64,000 nt of DNA from Undaria pinnatifida (GCA_012845835.1 JABAKD010000026.1:9038558-9102557); one strand, 5' to 3'. Numbered from the stretch's first letter, positions 33,101-42,774 are shown. Notes: a model not told the origin generated them from the letters alone. Program-made: numbers and translations.

Positions 33101-34592
33101 TGAAACCTTCATGCGGCCAAATCCAGCCGTAACCTGGCCTTGGGGTGCCAACGGATTTACCATGGTCTACCTACTTTAAGACGATCCAGTTGAAGCATTT
33201 CTGGGAGAGCAGGCCCGTAGGTAAGTCAGCTGCTAACGAAAATCAAACTAGATAAGGCCGGTTTGCCTCTTGCCCCCCAAACCCGGTCTAAAGTGGGGAA
33301 AACAACGCCTGCGCGCCCATATAACAGTCCCGAATCGCTTTCACTCTCAGTCTGCGTGCCTCTCGGGGGTGGGGGGATCTACTTCAGCGGACGTTCAAGT
33401 CTAATAAATGATTCGCTCGTGCATTCTATTAATAGCAGTTACGCCCCTGCATGACATTTTACCTCAATATTAAGACCGTCTCTGGTGTTATCCCAGAGAA
33501 TAACCAACGTAGACAATACAGAAACGGATACACGGGGTGGCTTAAGGCCGCCGGGAATCTTAAGCCACCCCCCATCCCCAGGTTTCCGGGTCACCCTAGT
33601 CTCTAGATATCTTTTTGGTGCAGTCAATTGTGCCGCATTGTTAACACGCTGCATTCCCACCTTCAACTACTGGGTGCGTTAGCAGATAGCGGGTGTCGAC
33701 GCACAGTGTTGCATCCAAAGAAGCTCGTGATTCTATTTAGATTGGCCGTCCGCAATTTCTAAACGGAGGGCTACACCTTAACTTTCGGGTGCTGCTCACT
33801 TGGGGACAGCTACGTCTCATCACTCATCACTCCATCACTCCATCACTCCCCAAAACCAACGATAGCACGCGAAATTTAGCCACGCTCACCATGAAGTGCG
33901 TGAGGGCGTCAGGTGCAAAGGGCAGCATTTGTAGGCAACCAGAAACGACTTACGAGGGGATTTTGTGACGTCAAGGTTGCCAGCCAGCATATCAAAATAT
34001 CGAGATTTCGCCCCAAAATAAACGATGTGGTACGTTTGCGAGTTACTATGTACTACCATGGCTACAGCACGTACAAACAAGCGGCTTTCACCAAAAGTTA
34101 GCTGGGTTTACGGGGACCTTTTGAGACAAAATGCGTACGTACCCGAAAAAGAGCGGACAGGGAAAATTTGTCGCCGTTTGAGGCAGTCAAGTATTGGGCT
34201 AGAAAAAGAGCAAAATAGGGCGAAAAAACTCCGAATTCTTCAACGTTTGCATCAGTTTTTTGATCGGAGAAAAGTGGAGGTTTTCTTGTAAAGCTCTTAA
34301 ATGTAACCCCAATTAGCTTGCATTTTTGGCGAAACGCCTGCTCGCACATACTTGATAATATGTTCCTCAGGGAACCTCCGCGGTCTTTAAGTGGATACAC
34401 CCACTGTAGCGGCAATCAATCTGGCCCTGGGGCAGGCACTCACCGTGTGCTGCCCAAGCCATCGATGAGGCAGGTATCTCGGGTGACAAGAGTCTCGTCT
34501 AAGTCGAAAAAAACGAACCCAGTCTCGCGCGAGTCGACGGGGCCTAGCACCCAAAGAAGCTGATCGATCAGGTCCGACGTGTCCCTCGCCTC
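20467..34592 (-). CDS. HAD-superfamily phosphatase-like gene (DUF2608-like)
   Basis: Minus-strand exons: 34592-34444, 32325-32200, 31770-31653 and 21168-20467 (stop at the end). The first carries FVFFDLDETLV, the HAD catalytic motif I (nucleophile Asp and acid Asp). The third carries SVFGLTSN, the motif II Thr/Ser position. The fourth carries GVIFIDN ... DKGEV (motif III Lys) and RKCILVDN (motif IV Asp), then HTVHFTEAENL. This order and the ILVDN ... HFTEAE ending resemble the DUF2608 group of HAD hydrolases, whose substrates are unknown. Junction phases agree: 2/2, 2/2, and 0/0 if the third donor is GTAAAA at 31652. The last intron would be 10.5 kb and holds transposon remnants. A possible start is a 15-base exon at 34904-34890 (MLNGF, donor GTAAGA). 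It could be a decaying copy; see the note on exon 2. Confidence 0.6.
21169..21487. other. stretch without recognised genes
   Basis: Intron of the HAD-like gene under the model given. Nothing else recognised. Confidence 0.4.
21488..21775 (+). pseudogene. repeat X, copy 1, coding relic
   Basis: Inverted copy of 24727-25050. Both encode VGRQIERVDI-LF-SSRVP and, after a frame slip in this copy, EKGIA-NYTGHI-DIPVS then YDNA-LSLELLS. Many base differences are synonymous, so the repeat descends from a translated gene, likely of a transposon. Family not recognised. Confidence 0.5.
21776..23181. other. stretch with short degenerate repeats
   Basis: 21960-22085 is a run of TCCGAAA-containing 11-14 bp repeats. 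22300-22500 is rich in CTG/TTG. 22733-22855 is two 61-bp units starting TCTCCGAG. 23040-23150 has a 38-bp duplication around GACTCCTTAC. No gene recognised. Confidence 0.45.
23182..24680 (-). mobile_element. retroelement 5' end remnant Y, copy 1
   Basis: On the minus strand, 24676-24275 then 23475-23182 match the plus-strand copy at 29530-30115, once the MITE between them is removed. The inner part encodes GATSAAL-T-SEPRYTSFLQ in both copies. A regulatory-looking leader followed by a short conserved frame suggests the LTR and gag start of a retrotransposon, but no second LTR or polymerase was found. Confidence 0.45.
23479..24271. mobile_element. 793-bp MITE with TTA target duplication
   Basis: Terminal inverted repeats of about 50 bp begin GGCCATTTCTT and include ACAGTCGGATT and CAGTCGAAAACGGCC. 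TTA flanks both ends (23476-23478 and 24272-24274). The paralogous copy at 29960-29974 shows the unoccupied site GGCCACAAAAGCGCC. A 3-bp TTA duplication points to the PIF/Harbinger group. It has subterminal TCGAAAA repeats and a 38-bp internal duplication near 23950-24030, and encodes no transposase. Confidence 0.85.
24727..25050 (-). pseudogene. repeat X, copy 2, coding relic
   Basis: Minus-strand frame of 83 codons starting near 24990 with MVDSPVGRQIERVDI and containing IPVSRYDNANLSLELLS. It matches the plus-strand copy at 21488-21775. The two copies face each other across the Y remnant and MITE. Confidence 0.5.
25218..25853 (+). CDS. unrecognised coiled-coil exon with frame break
   Basis: The acceptor AACGCAG at 25211-25217 is followed in phase 0 by QNQLKRYIEGG, INELIESVRQ and LQRRVVQLQAQLQA, a strongly heptad-like Leu/Gln pattern, then a Pro/Ala stretch and EEEHEEQEEQ. 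Near 25690 the protein-like frame shifts: the other frame continues as GVPPQQQQQLQ, PAWLPPVPAEFENDY and GEKGWVNG to about 25850. Either a small intron or an indel separates them. It lies inside the long intron of the HAD-like gene, in opposite orientation. No family recognised. Confidence 0.4.
   Translation, partial: ELEELLATQNQLKRYIEGGSCCGLLTLEWLRDGVCSQNQINELIESVRQAALCIEFQTLQRRVVQLQAQLQATAASQTAAAAIPRVEECSIPSPATPAVIVSVLQGATGETAAARLVQVVEMEGKGMVFDVEKMMAHAGGKVGMMEVETREEEHEEQEEQWAYHRSSSSSCSHRGHHPLLGCRQSQLNSRMIIPTSGGGFGGRRDGSTVWL
25854..29529. other. stretch without recognised genes
   Basis: Several short frames on both strands (for example minus 26232-25861 and minus 27288-27010) look mildly protein-like but show no motif. 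29004-29099 is a 48-bp tandem duplication starting ATACGACTCGCTGATCATC. 28800-28920 holds a diverged duplication around GCAGTATAGC. Confidence 0.4.
29530..30115 (+). mobile_element. retroelement 5' end remnant Y, copy 2
   Basis: Inverted copy of the remnant at 23182-24680, starting around TATCAGAATATGGA and running through GGACGGGCTGCCGTAG to GATSAALITESEPRYTSFLQ. It has no MITE; GGCCACAAAAGCGCC at 29960-29974 is the empty site. Similarity ends near 30100. Confidence 0.45.
30313..30620. repeat. 16-bp minisatellite TTGTACTGACCTAATC, block 1
   Basis: About 18 degenerate 15-17 bp units. On the minus strand the unit reads GATTAGGTCAGTACAA. A second block lies at 31384-31670. Confidence 0.85.
30621..31383. 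other. stretch between the two minisatellite blocks
   Basis: No gene recognised. It separates the two blocks of the same 16-bp repeat and ends in AAAAAAATGCTCGAGCGCC just before the second block. Confidence 0.4.
31384..31670. repeat. 16-bp minisatellite, block 2, abutting an exon
   Basis: About 17 degenerate units. On the minus strand the unit TACAAGATTAGGTCAG includes a GTCAGT donor motif. The unit nearest the exon forms the last codons and the 5' splice region of the third HAD-like exon. Confidence 0.85.
31653..31770 (-). CDS. HAD-like gene, exon 3 (motif II)
   Basis: The acceptor GAATGCAG (31778-31771) is followed by one base that completes the codon begun in exon 2, then VIRALKIQGHSVFGLTSN and LETLAKYKI. 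Q-x-G-x-x-V-x-G-L-T-S is the HAD motif II strand as seen in the DUF2608 group. Donors in reach are GTCAGT at 31656 (phase 2) and GTAAAA at 31652 (phase 0). The plus strand also has an open frame here, which I treat as the shadow. Confidence 0.6.
32200..32325 (-). CDS. HAD-like gene, exon 2
   Basis: With acceptor GCCCAG (32331-32326) the exon starts with one base in the phase exon 1 requires and reads KLMTRMEDKLG, TLRTIHREMERDYY and DPKLVDPLLV, with donor GTGCGC at 32199. Upstream, in another frame, WFGVVYYAQ (32352-32326) would fit the W-F that DUF2608-type proteins carry at this place; using it needs a one-base frameshift in AAA (32325-32323) and an acceptor that is not there (TT in place of AG). 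Confidence 0.5.
32403..32629 (-). CDS. unrecognised open frame of 75 codons
   Basis: Minus-strand frame containing MELNQFDRATIFSQRASF and PELHFPLLFIERPYG. It lies in the first intron of the HAD-like gene and shows no known motif. Could be chance. Confidence 0.2.
32630..34443. other. intron stretch with one strong hairpin
   Basis: First intron of the HAD-like gene. 33534-33571 is a perfect 13-bp inverted repeat (GGGGTGGCTTAAG, 12-nt loop). 33822-33850 is a short CATCACTC repeat. No gene recognised. Confidence 0.5.
34444..34592 (-). CDS. HAD-like gene, motif I exon
   Basis: The acceptor ATTTGCAG (34600-34593) opens phase 0: EARDTSDLIDQLLWVLG, then ETGFVFFDLDETLVTRD, ending LGST plus two bases at the donor GTGAGT (34443). 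DLDET after four hydrophobic residues is the HAD motif I. Confidence 0.7.
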
Positions 34593-34904
34593 CTGCAAAT
34601 ATTACAACAGTAGTACATTACAGCAGTAGTACGAGTGCGGTTACGATTGGAAACACTGCAATGTCAGTGTCTGTCTTGCTGAACAGCGCCTGAAATAATC
34701 GAAAGAATAAAGGGAAAAGGGGTACAAAGGCACTTGTATAAATAGTGTTGGATATGGATAAAAAAAGTGATTTTTTCGTAACGAAGTCGTGTTGTTTTGC
34801 TTTTCGACAAAAATAAAGAATTACCGGACAGAAAAAGGGTTGGTGTTCCGATATTATTTTCACCGCTGAAGTGATAACGTATTTCTTACAAAACCATTCA
34901 ACAT

Positions 34905-36468
34905 CGAACGCCTCCTAGGGGGGCAGTGCACACAGCATCAACTAGCAGTAGCGAACGAGAGCCACCCGCCACAACCAGGGGTATTATTATTATTATTGTA
35001 CGTACATACAAGGAAAGGCGGCCCCGCCCTCCATAACAGTTGCGCAGAAAGGGCGTGACTAAGAGAAGGGGAAGGTAATGGACTGTACCAAGAGGTTGAG
35101 GTGCTACATGCATTTGAAACATATGCCATTGAAAATTGTGGGTTTTGTCGGGAGTGGTTTTGCGCACAGGCGTATGTAAATGTAGGTGTTGGTGCATTGC
35201 ATAGAGGAATTGGACAGACAAAACGAAACGCAAATAAGAAGGTTGCGTGTAGTAGGGAGAATTGTGGTGTTGTGGACAGGCGAGAAATGAACTGGAAAAA
35301 AAATGGAAAGAAAACCGCGGTTGAAAAAATAAAATAAACCGTGGATGAAACGTAAATGTATGTAAGAAAAGGTAATTGGCAATGGCAGTAGCCAGACCTT
35401 AGCTGAATCCGGAGAAGGATTCGGACGGCATGACATGCGCCGAGAGCGCTGAAGGGTGGGAGAGGAATTCCGTGTTTTTTATCAAGTGGATACATCCTGA
35501 CACAACCGCAGAAAAAAAACACAACGTTAATTAGAGCAGTCAGCCCAACGCCCTGACAATAAGTACGCGAAAAATGAAAAACAAACGCCAGAAGTCAGAC
35601 CACATCTGCTTCCGTGATGGAAAGCATAAGAAGCTACGAACTTGTAATGCCCAAAGTTCACGCTGGGAAGTCTTGAGTACTGAAGGCCCGAAGTTTATGC
35701 CGAAAGTCTGAGTACTCACGCACAACGCGTAGAGACAGAAGAGAAAAATGTCGGGAACACGTACACGCATGCAGTACCACCCCCTGTTATGTACAGTTTC
35801 TGTAAAAAAAGAAACTCCGTTTTTCTACAGCTTCTGGCGAAGACGCGGAGAAAATACTGAGCATGTAAACAAACGCGCTGCGAAAAAACAGTCATCGACT
35901 GGCCTGCCGTTTGCTGGGCTAACCCGTACAGCCTGTAGGACGAAGCATTCCTCTCGAAGCACTCCTCCCTCATGAAAACACTTCGACAAAGAAACCTTTT
36001 TTGTAAGGCTACGGCGAAAACGTGAGAACGAGAGCAAACACAAGGAGGAAAAAGCTCTGCATAAGAAGCTCCGGACTGGTAATCCGCAAAGTTTACGCTG
36101 GAAAGTCTGGAGTACTGAAAGGCCAAAGTTCACGCGGAAAAGTCTGAGTACTCGAGCACAACGCGTAGAGGCAGAAGAGAAAAAGGTCGGGAACACGCAC
36201 ACGAACGTTTGTTCGGGGAAACTTTCGAGAGATGGGAAAGAGAAATAGCGAAAGCACCCTTAATGACTTTCGAGAGAGGTGAAAGGCTGAAGGGGAAAGG
36301 TGTGATGTGTGCGCGCAGCGTTCGCGCAATTTCGAATGGAACGGACCTTGCAGTGTCCGTTTAATAACGAAACATGAAAAACGGACACAAGCGATGACCC
36401 ACAGCGTAGCTGCGTAGAAAGATAAGACCGCAGCAGCTGCTGCTGTAGATACTGTACGTGGTACATAC
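34905..36468. other. stretch with a 434-bp-spaced duplication
   Basis: 35628-35772 and 36062-36208 are about 145-bp direct repeats (AAGAAGCT ... GAGCACAACGCGTAGAG ... GTCGGGAACACG) that each contain an internal duplication of CTGAGTACT. The minus strand of 34940-35520 is T/C-rich and gives long hydrophobic frames that I attribute to composition. Confidence 0.5.
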
Positions 36469-36960
36469 TGTCTGGACCCAGGCTACGGTAGGGGGGTCCC
36501 CTTTTGGGCCTTTTATTTCAGTGTCTAGGGGTCACTCGCGCGAGTAACCCCTTTGTTCCCATGCAATCTTGCGTTTTCTTTATGTTTTACATTGACGAAA
36601 TCAATCCGCAATGCAAAGGTGATCTAAGCTGCGGCAAACCAAGTTCCTAAACCATCTTCATCCGTAGGGTACAGAGCTACTCGTGCGTGTGGCTCAAACA
36701 CACCAGTGAAAATGGGGGTACCCCCCCTACCGTAGCCTTGGTCTCTGGATAATTGTAGTGCAAGAACGACTCAAATAGGATATTTAGGTTTTGTACTATA
36801 TGGAAAGGCGGTTTACGAGGATACGAAACCGTCAGTACAGGCAGCTTCGACGCCTGTGCTGTGAGAGATTAACTCACTCTGCTTTTTGCTCTACCCCAAC
36901 CTCTGCTCAGCGCCAGATACTGCATGACCTACTGCTGCAGCGTTGCCAAGTTTCCCAACA
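36469..36960 (+). repeat. 5' LTR of the deleted copia element
   Basis: Matches 39946-40163 over about 219 bases after removal of the 265-bp MITE. It starts TGTCTGGA (TGTCAGGA in the 3' LTR) and ends CCCAACA. Confidence 0.85.
36477..36741. mobile_element. 265-bp hAT-like MITE nested in the LTR
   Basis: 20-bp terminal inverted repeats (19 of 20 match), starting CCCAGGCTACGGTAGGGGGG, flanked by TGTCTGGA and TCTCTGGA, an 8-bp duplication with one mismatch. 8-bp duplications are typical of hAT elements. The 3' LTR of the host element gives the empty site. Confidence 0.85.
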
Positions 36961-36964
36961 GGTC

Positions 36965-38075
36965 ATGAGCCAACGTGGTAGTGTAGATTCAGAGTCAAGC
37001 ATGTCTCCCCCTTCCGGAAAGGGTATTCTCCGTTTAACGGGGATCCCAACCAATACCATGGTTGGATGGCATTACAACGATCGTTGATGTACGAGGACGG
37101 CCTTGGCAAAGTTATGTCAGACCTAGAGACCACCCCAGCAGCACCAGAGGAGGATGCCACTCAGGTGCAGAAGGCGCAATATGCGAAATAGAGTCACCGC
37201 TATGACGAAAAGAACGGTAAGCTTTTTACGAGAATGCGTCTAGCTGCCGCTGATTGCCGTGAAGGATATGCTAGTGTTGCCGCTCAAGTCGTACAAGCGT
37301 ACGCCCCCGTAGGGGCAGCTGAATTCGGCGACGGTCGCAGTGCTGTTATGGCACTCGAGGCCGAATACAGACTAGATGGCGAATCCCGAATGAAGGAGCT
37401 TCACGATCAGCTGGCAAACTTGCAGGTCACCGAGGCCGAGCAATATGACCCTGCCCGAGTACTCCAGGAGTTGCGCCGCATTTGCGTCGAGCTGGGTGCT
37501 CTCGGTGACACAGCAGTTCCAGCACGGAACACACATGCATTTTTCAGGGCACTCCCTGATAGCCAATATGAATCGTTGAAGAAGGTACTTTTGCGGTAGG
37601 CAGCGTGATGGCACCGCCTCAAGTTTGGAAGATATGGCAGCTCGTGCAACGTCTTACCATGCTATGCAAATTCGCGACAAACTCACCGCTAAAGAAGAAA
37701 GTGCGGAACGAGACGAACATGATGCACGCAGTCGCGAGCGTGCGCTGAATACGGCAGCGTACGAGAGATCTCGCAACCCCTCCCGTAGAAACAACGGTCG
37801 AGATGGAAGAAAATATCGCGGAAATGGTACGAGTAATACCAATATAGCCCCGCGAGAGGTAACAACAATAACGGTGGTTACACGTCAAGGAACACGAACG
37901 GTAACTTGTCTGAGGATAGCACTTCATGTAAACCGGAAAGTGCACGCGAACGTAGGCACGGGAACCGTGCAGGTCGAGGAGGACGACGGCGTAATCGCAA
38001 TGTCGGAAAAAACCGCCACGGAAGATGCAATTACTGCCGGAACTCTACTGAGCACGGCTGGCATGACTGCCCCCT
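36965..38075 (+). pseudogene. gag remnant of the deleted copia element
   Basis: Starts near MSQRGSVDSESS and GILRLTG after the LTR, shifts frame near 37085, and meets a stop at about 37190. It continues with EAEYRLDGESRMKELHDQL and ELGALGD, shifts again near 37600 (MAARATSYHAMQIRDKL), and ends with the zinc knuckle CNYCRNSTEHGWHDC at 38027, which has five instead of four residues before His. Confidence 0.7.
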
Positions 38076-38199
38076 TCGCCACTCGCACCAGGAAAGTGAC
38101 GACACGTACCGTGTTAATGCTGCACAGGTCAGCTCCCAACGGGAATGTATTTCTCACGCATGGTGCACGATCACCGAGAACGCCGACTTGGAGAATTTT

Positions 38200-38761
38200 T
38201 AGGTTGGTATTGGTGACGGTGCCGAACGTCCCCAGAGAAATGATGAAATATAAGATCATTTTAATGAATACGAAGGTGCAGGAAGAACTTGCATTCCCGG
38301 CAATGATGGAAATTGGAACCGACACGACCCCCGTTGATACAGCAGTGTTCATTGATACAGCAGCGCCAAATCACATGGTACCCGCCGGATCCCAGCTATG
38401 CCAACATGTGGTCAACAAGATCGACTGCTGCATGCGCATCAGAGGATCTTGCGGCGAAACTACAGCCAGGACAAAAGGTACTCTCGCATTTCGTGTACGG
38501 AATGACCGAGGCGAGTTGATACCGGTCCACCTGGGAGTGTTAATTGTTCCCAATTCGGGATCGAGTGTGTTTTCGGTCGGAGCGCTCAACGAGAAGGGAG
38601 TAAAGCTCGATCTAATGGCCAATCCTCCTGTTTTACGCGACGGTAACAGCGAGTTTCCCGTGTCGACGGAATATCCACGGACGTTTGTCCTACGTATACT
38701 ACTGAATGGGCAAGATAAATCGCGCACTAAAATATTAATCCCACACAGCGATGGACACTGA
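38200..38761 (+). pseudogene. aspartic protease remnant, copia type
   Basis: FIDTAAPNHMVP near 38348 is the protease active site with D-T-A in place of the more common D-S-G, followed by IRGSCGETTART and LIVPNSGSSVFSVGAL, typical of copia proteases. The frame stays open to 38761, then the element jumps to non-polymerase sequence. Confidence 0.7.
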
Positions 38762-39101
38762 CTCGTGCCACCGAAGGATGGATCCCTGTCGCCGTTGCGC
38801 TATGAAACAGCCAGCGGAGGAGCTTACAGCAGGTGCGAATGGTGATATTGCCAGCTCTGGAACCGGAAAGCCGACTGTAATCGGATATACGCTAGCTAAG
38901 CTGCGAACGGACGAGACGGTGGACCACGGAAGCGCGGAGCTCGCTACAGGCAAGGACATAATTCAAAACGTTCTCGCAGGTACATTTATTTTGATACAGG
39001 AAATGACTACCAGGACGACGCCAGAAACATATGGAATGGCAGGTACATGCCCGACGGATTCGCGTACTGAGGGGAGAAATGTGCGGATAATGGATGGCTC
39101 A

Positions 39102-39200
39102 ATTTTGTCAACAGAGGACATTACAGAAGAAGTAATTTTGTCAACAGAGGACGCTGCAGAAGAACCCAGTTTGTCAACAGAGGACACTACGATATTCAGG
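39102..39200 (+). repeat. 33-bp tandem repeat, three units
   Basis: Starts at 39102, 39135 and 39168; each unit encodes 11 residues around LSTEDITEEV. It lies in the deletion region of the copia element. Confidence 0.85.
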
Positions 39201-39479
39201 TCTGCGACAAAATCTCGTTCTTATCTTAGCAGGGGCGCGGCGATGGGGCTAATTAACAGCGACTTTGCACAAGATGGAATGGGCTGCTCTGCGACACGGG
39301 TCGTTCCGTACCTGGTAGCAGCAGGAGCACCCTCCGTATATTGAAATAAGTTGTTGAAGATGATATATGGTCGTGTTGAAATGCATCTACAGTAGTGGGG
39401 TGACATGGATCACTACTGTTGTTGGAGGCGTGCCTGCTGATCCCACACCTCCAATGCTAACTAACCTTTGGCATTTAAT

Positions 39480-39740
39480 CTAAACAATAAGTAGCGAGAA
39501 AACAAGGGCGACGTTGGTTTATATGATAAATTGGGTGATGCAGCCACCAGTCGAACTAACGAGATAACGCCAGCCGCAAGGCACATGGACGAAAAATTGC
39601 ACCATGTTAGGTCCTTCTTTGCGAGCAGTGTAGTGGATGTGTAGTACGCTAAAACAATCATTCAAAAGGCCGACATTCTCACGAAAAGCTCGGGCGCGCT
39701 AAAGTTTATATCAACCCGCCTCATGCTGCTCGGTGAATGA
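39480..39740 (+). pseudogene. RNase H tail of the deleted copia element
   Basis: With small frame changes the reading is DNKGDVGLYDKLGD, ARHMDEKLHHVRSFF and QKADILTK, then LMLLG. The H-x-D, R-x-F-F and A-D-I-L-T-K order is the end of a copia RNase H domain. Confidence 0.65.
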
Positions 39741-39945
39741 ACACCCCCCCCCCCTTTCGAAATCAGACATTAAGCCCAAAGGGTGTAATGGTGTAATGGA
39801 GTTCGTATAGAGGTTACTGGGGGGGTTACATTGCTGATGACATTTCATGCAATTAATATTGATATGTTATTTTGTGTTCTAAGATCGAAACGGATTATTA
39901 CTGACGTGAATACGGAATTGGTATGAAGTAGTTCTTGAGAGGATA

Positions 39946-40163
39946 TGTCAGGATAATTGTAGTGCAAGAACGACTCAATAGGATATTTGGGTTTTGTACT
40001 ATATGGAAAGGCGGTTTACGAGGATACGAAACCGTCAGTACAGGCAACTTCGACGCCTGTGCTGTGAGAGATTAATTCACTCTTTTTTTTACTCTACCCC
40101 AACCTTTGCTCAGCGCTAGCTACTGCATGATCTACTGCTGCAGCGCTGCCAAGTTTCCCGCCA
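39946..40163 (+). repeat. 3' LTR of the deleted copia element
   Basis: 218 bp, TGTCAGGATAATTG ... TTTCCCGCCA, with canonical TG and CA ends. The few differences from the 5' LTR suggest moderate age. Confidence 0.85.
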
Positions 40164-42159
40164 CATACCGTACGTATTATAGCAACGTTGACAGGTCATG
40201 CGCAGCTCCATCACACCTGCTACTACTACCACTGCTGCTGCACATATTAAACGTTCTACGCCGTTCTGTGCTCTAGACTACATAATCGTATACGTAGCTC
40301 TCTCTGAGCTGCTGCTATAGATACTGTACGTAGGAAGGACATACCGTACGCAGCAACGTTGACAAAACATGCGTAGCTCCATCACAACTGTTACTGGTAT
40401 ATATATCACACCTGCTGCTATAGACTACGTAGCTCTCTGATCTTTTTTTATCTCTCTCCCCTCACCAGATTTTTTCGAAAATTTCGATAGATGGCAGTTT
40501 TCGACGAAGCCTGGGTGGTGGCAAGTCTTCTACGGGGCGTCACCCTCTGATTTTAGGCACCCATAACTCTGCCCGTACGCCGAATCTCGTGCCGAGGAAA
40601 GGTGCGCGTAGATGGAACAGCATTGCTCTGCGTCAAGCTTTCCAAAGGGTAAAATGTCCAAAGGCCACGCGGAGCTGAAGGGAGTTGTGAAGTGTATTGT
40701 TGTGAGAGTAGGGCAAATTGTCCGGCTTGCACGGGAGCGTTCACACGTCATATTAATTAGGCATATTTTGCGACGGCGGTCATTACCGGTTGAGGAAAAA
40801 CTAGTCGACGATAAGAAAACTCGGCATGTCCCCTTCGATGGCGGGGAATGTTTTCGCAACAGAGCCAGTGAACACAGACAACCATAATCCTGTTGAATAT
40901 ACGAGTACTTATATCACAACTAATACAGTGCAACATCTACTGCTGCTGCACATGCACCAGAGTAGTCCCGTGCAGCAACCAGCGAGCATCGATAGCGTTG
41001 ATATATACAATTCATTATTGATAACTGCTGTGTGATAAACCCCAAGGCAAGACTTTGCAAAATTGTCACCAATATCGACTAGAACTGCATTTGGTTCCAT
41101 AGCAGACCTTTAGCGGGTTGAATTACCCACAAACACACCAAACACAGAATTGTAATAGCACCGGCAGCGGGCACCACCTTCAGCATCCTTCATCTGGATG
41201 CGTTACGCATCACAGGTAATAACCTCGTTGTGGCTCCGGAGGAAAATCTATCTATTTATTCAAAATATGTTGATTACAGCCAGGGGTAGAGGATATTGTC
41301 CCCGTGATTTTATATAGTGCCACGGAGAAGATATACGACACTCGCGCAACATGACGATGCTTTTTCTGTTGCATCTCCTAAATAGGAGTTTGATAAGAGG
41401 GCACACCATCGTGTTTTTGGTAGCTATACCTGGGTCTGAAAAGAGGTCGACCCCTTTGGGGCTTTACAGGCAAGTGTGTCGAAAAAACACGAGCTGGCTC
41501 AAGCTTGCGGGGCACGAAAGGATTCTTGTGTCCGAAAGACAACGCTAGCAAATGTGTGCGACTATATTAGCGCAGCTTGACGGTACTTGCACTGGTGCAC
41601 GCTCTGCCCAGAAAATCTTTCTATTAAACAGGCTGTTACAACCGCACTTTCTGTTTTTTAGGTCGTGTGTCATAATCAAGTAAATAAAAGGGTTAAACAC
41701 CACGTACGCACGTACAGCGGTAGAGGCCGTAGTAGTGGATACTAGACCAACCTGTTTCCAGGAACTGTTTTTTTTGTTCCGTGTTGTACTACATATCATA
41801 CACTAAAACACGCAGGCGGGTGGTCGGGGGAGCGGCAACGTCAACCGCGACCAGAGCCCTAACCCTAACCCTAACCCTGACCCGAACGTCAAGGGGTGAC
41901 CCGTGAATAAATGCTGTGGATTGTGAAATGCGGCCGTCCTGATCGCTGTGCTTTCGCCGTCGAGGATGCTGTGTTTTGGGCAAAAAGAAACTTGTCATAT
42001 TATTTTTTTCCGTCGAAGTATTGCAGTAGTAGCAAATATGTTCTATTGGTAATTCTATTTCCAAGTGGTTTGTCCCGAAAACATGGTTCCCGTCGTAGCT
42101 TACCCGTCAAATGTACGAAGGACTATGCAACTAATTTCTAAGTAATCAATTCCATATTT
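40164..42159. other. stretch without recognised genes
   Basis: 40162-40225 and 40340-40395 are direct repeats (ACATACCGTACG ... GCAACGTTGAC). 40440-40890 has a few frames without motifs. 41857-41879 is an interstitial CCCTAA run. The rest shows nothing I can name. Confidence 0.45.
41857..41879. repeat. interstitial telomeric repeat (CCCTAA)3
   Basis: Three CCCTAA units followed by CCCTGACCCG. Second of two in the window. Confidence 0.8.
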
Positions 42160-42530
42160 CTACTCTATGGAAATGTCACGTCGCATGCTGCCTCTCTCAC
42201 ATAACCTTTTGCCTACAGTTAGGAATGTCATGTCGTCTGCGACCTCACTCATTTTAACTTGTCGACTACGACGACAAAAGCCACCTCGTATGCTACCCCT
42301 TTCGTTCGTTTAAGCTTTAAACTACAACTAGAAATGTCACGTCGTATACTATTTATACCTATCTCGTTTGGCCTGTTGTTTGCAATTAGAAATGCCACCT
42401 CGTATGTCACCTCCCTTATGCCCTCATGTAACCATCCGACTACAATTAGAAACGTCACCTCGCGGGCCACGTTTCTCACTCTGCCTTTCGACTACAATTG
42501 GAATTGTCACCTGGTATACTACCTCGATAC
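42160..42530. repeat. degenerate 60-66 bp minisatellite, about six units
   Basis: Units share ACTACAATTAGAAATGTCACCTCGTATG followed by a C/T-rich spacer. An open frame of 101 codons runs through several units on the plus strand, but unit length varies, so coding is doubtful. Confidence 0.75.
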
Positions 42531-42774
42531 GTATAGACGAAAAACAGCTAATCACTGTTTTTGATATCGACGACACTTAACATCGGCGGGTGATGCTACT
42601 TCGCACGATGCTATTACAGAAGTCAAGTACTAGCATGATGGAAAAGGTCAGAATCGCTAGATGAACGAGGATTCTCAGTTGCTCGTTCGCGGAGAAACTA
42701 CGAGGCTGAAAAGAACCTTTAGATAAAAACATTGCAGAGGTAGCGTTGCATGTAATCCAACCGCAGAATGAGTA

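Larger units (their letters stand above)
36469..40163 (+). mobile_element. copia element with internal deletion and nested MITE
   Basis: LTRs at 36469-36960 (with a MITE inside) and 39946-40163 flank remnants of gag, protease and the end of RNase H; integrase and most of reverse transcriptase are missing. The target duplication is CATAC (36464-36468 and 40164-40168). A paralogous unoccupied site, GTAGGAAGGACATACCGTACG, lies at about 40332-40352. The frame is broken in several places, so it could only move with help from another element. Confidence 0.85.

Noticed and set aside
34938..35522. 194-codon hydrophobic minus-strand frame
   Set aside because: The strand is T/C-rich, several overlapping frames are equally open and no motif is seen; composition explains it.
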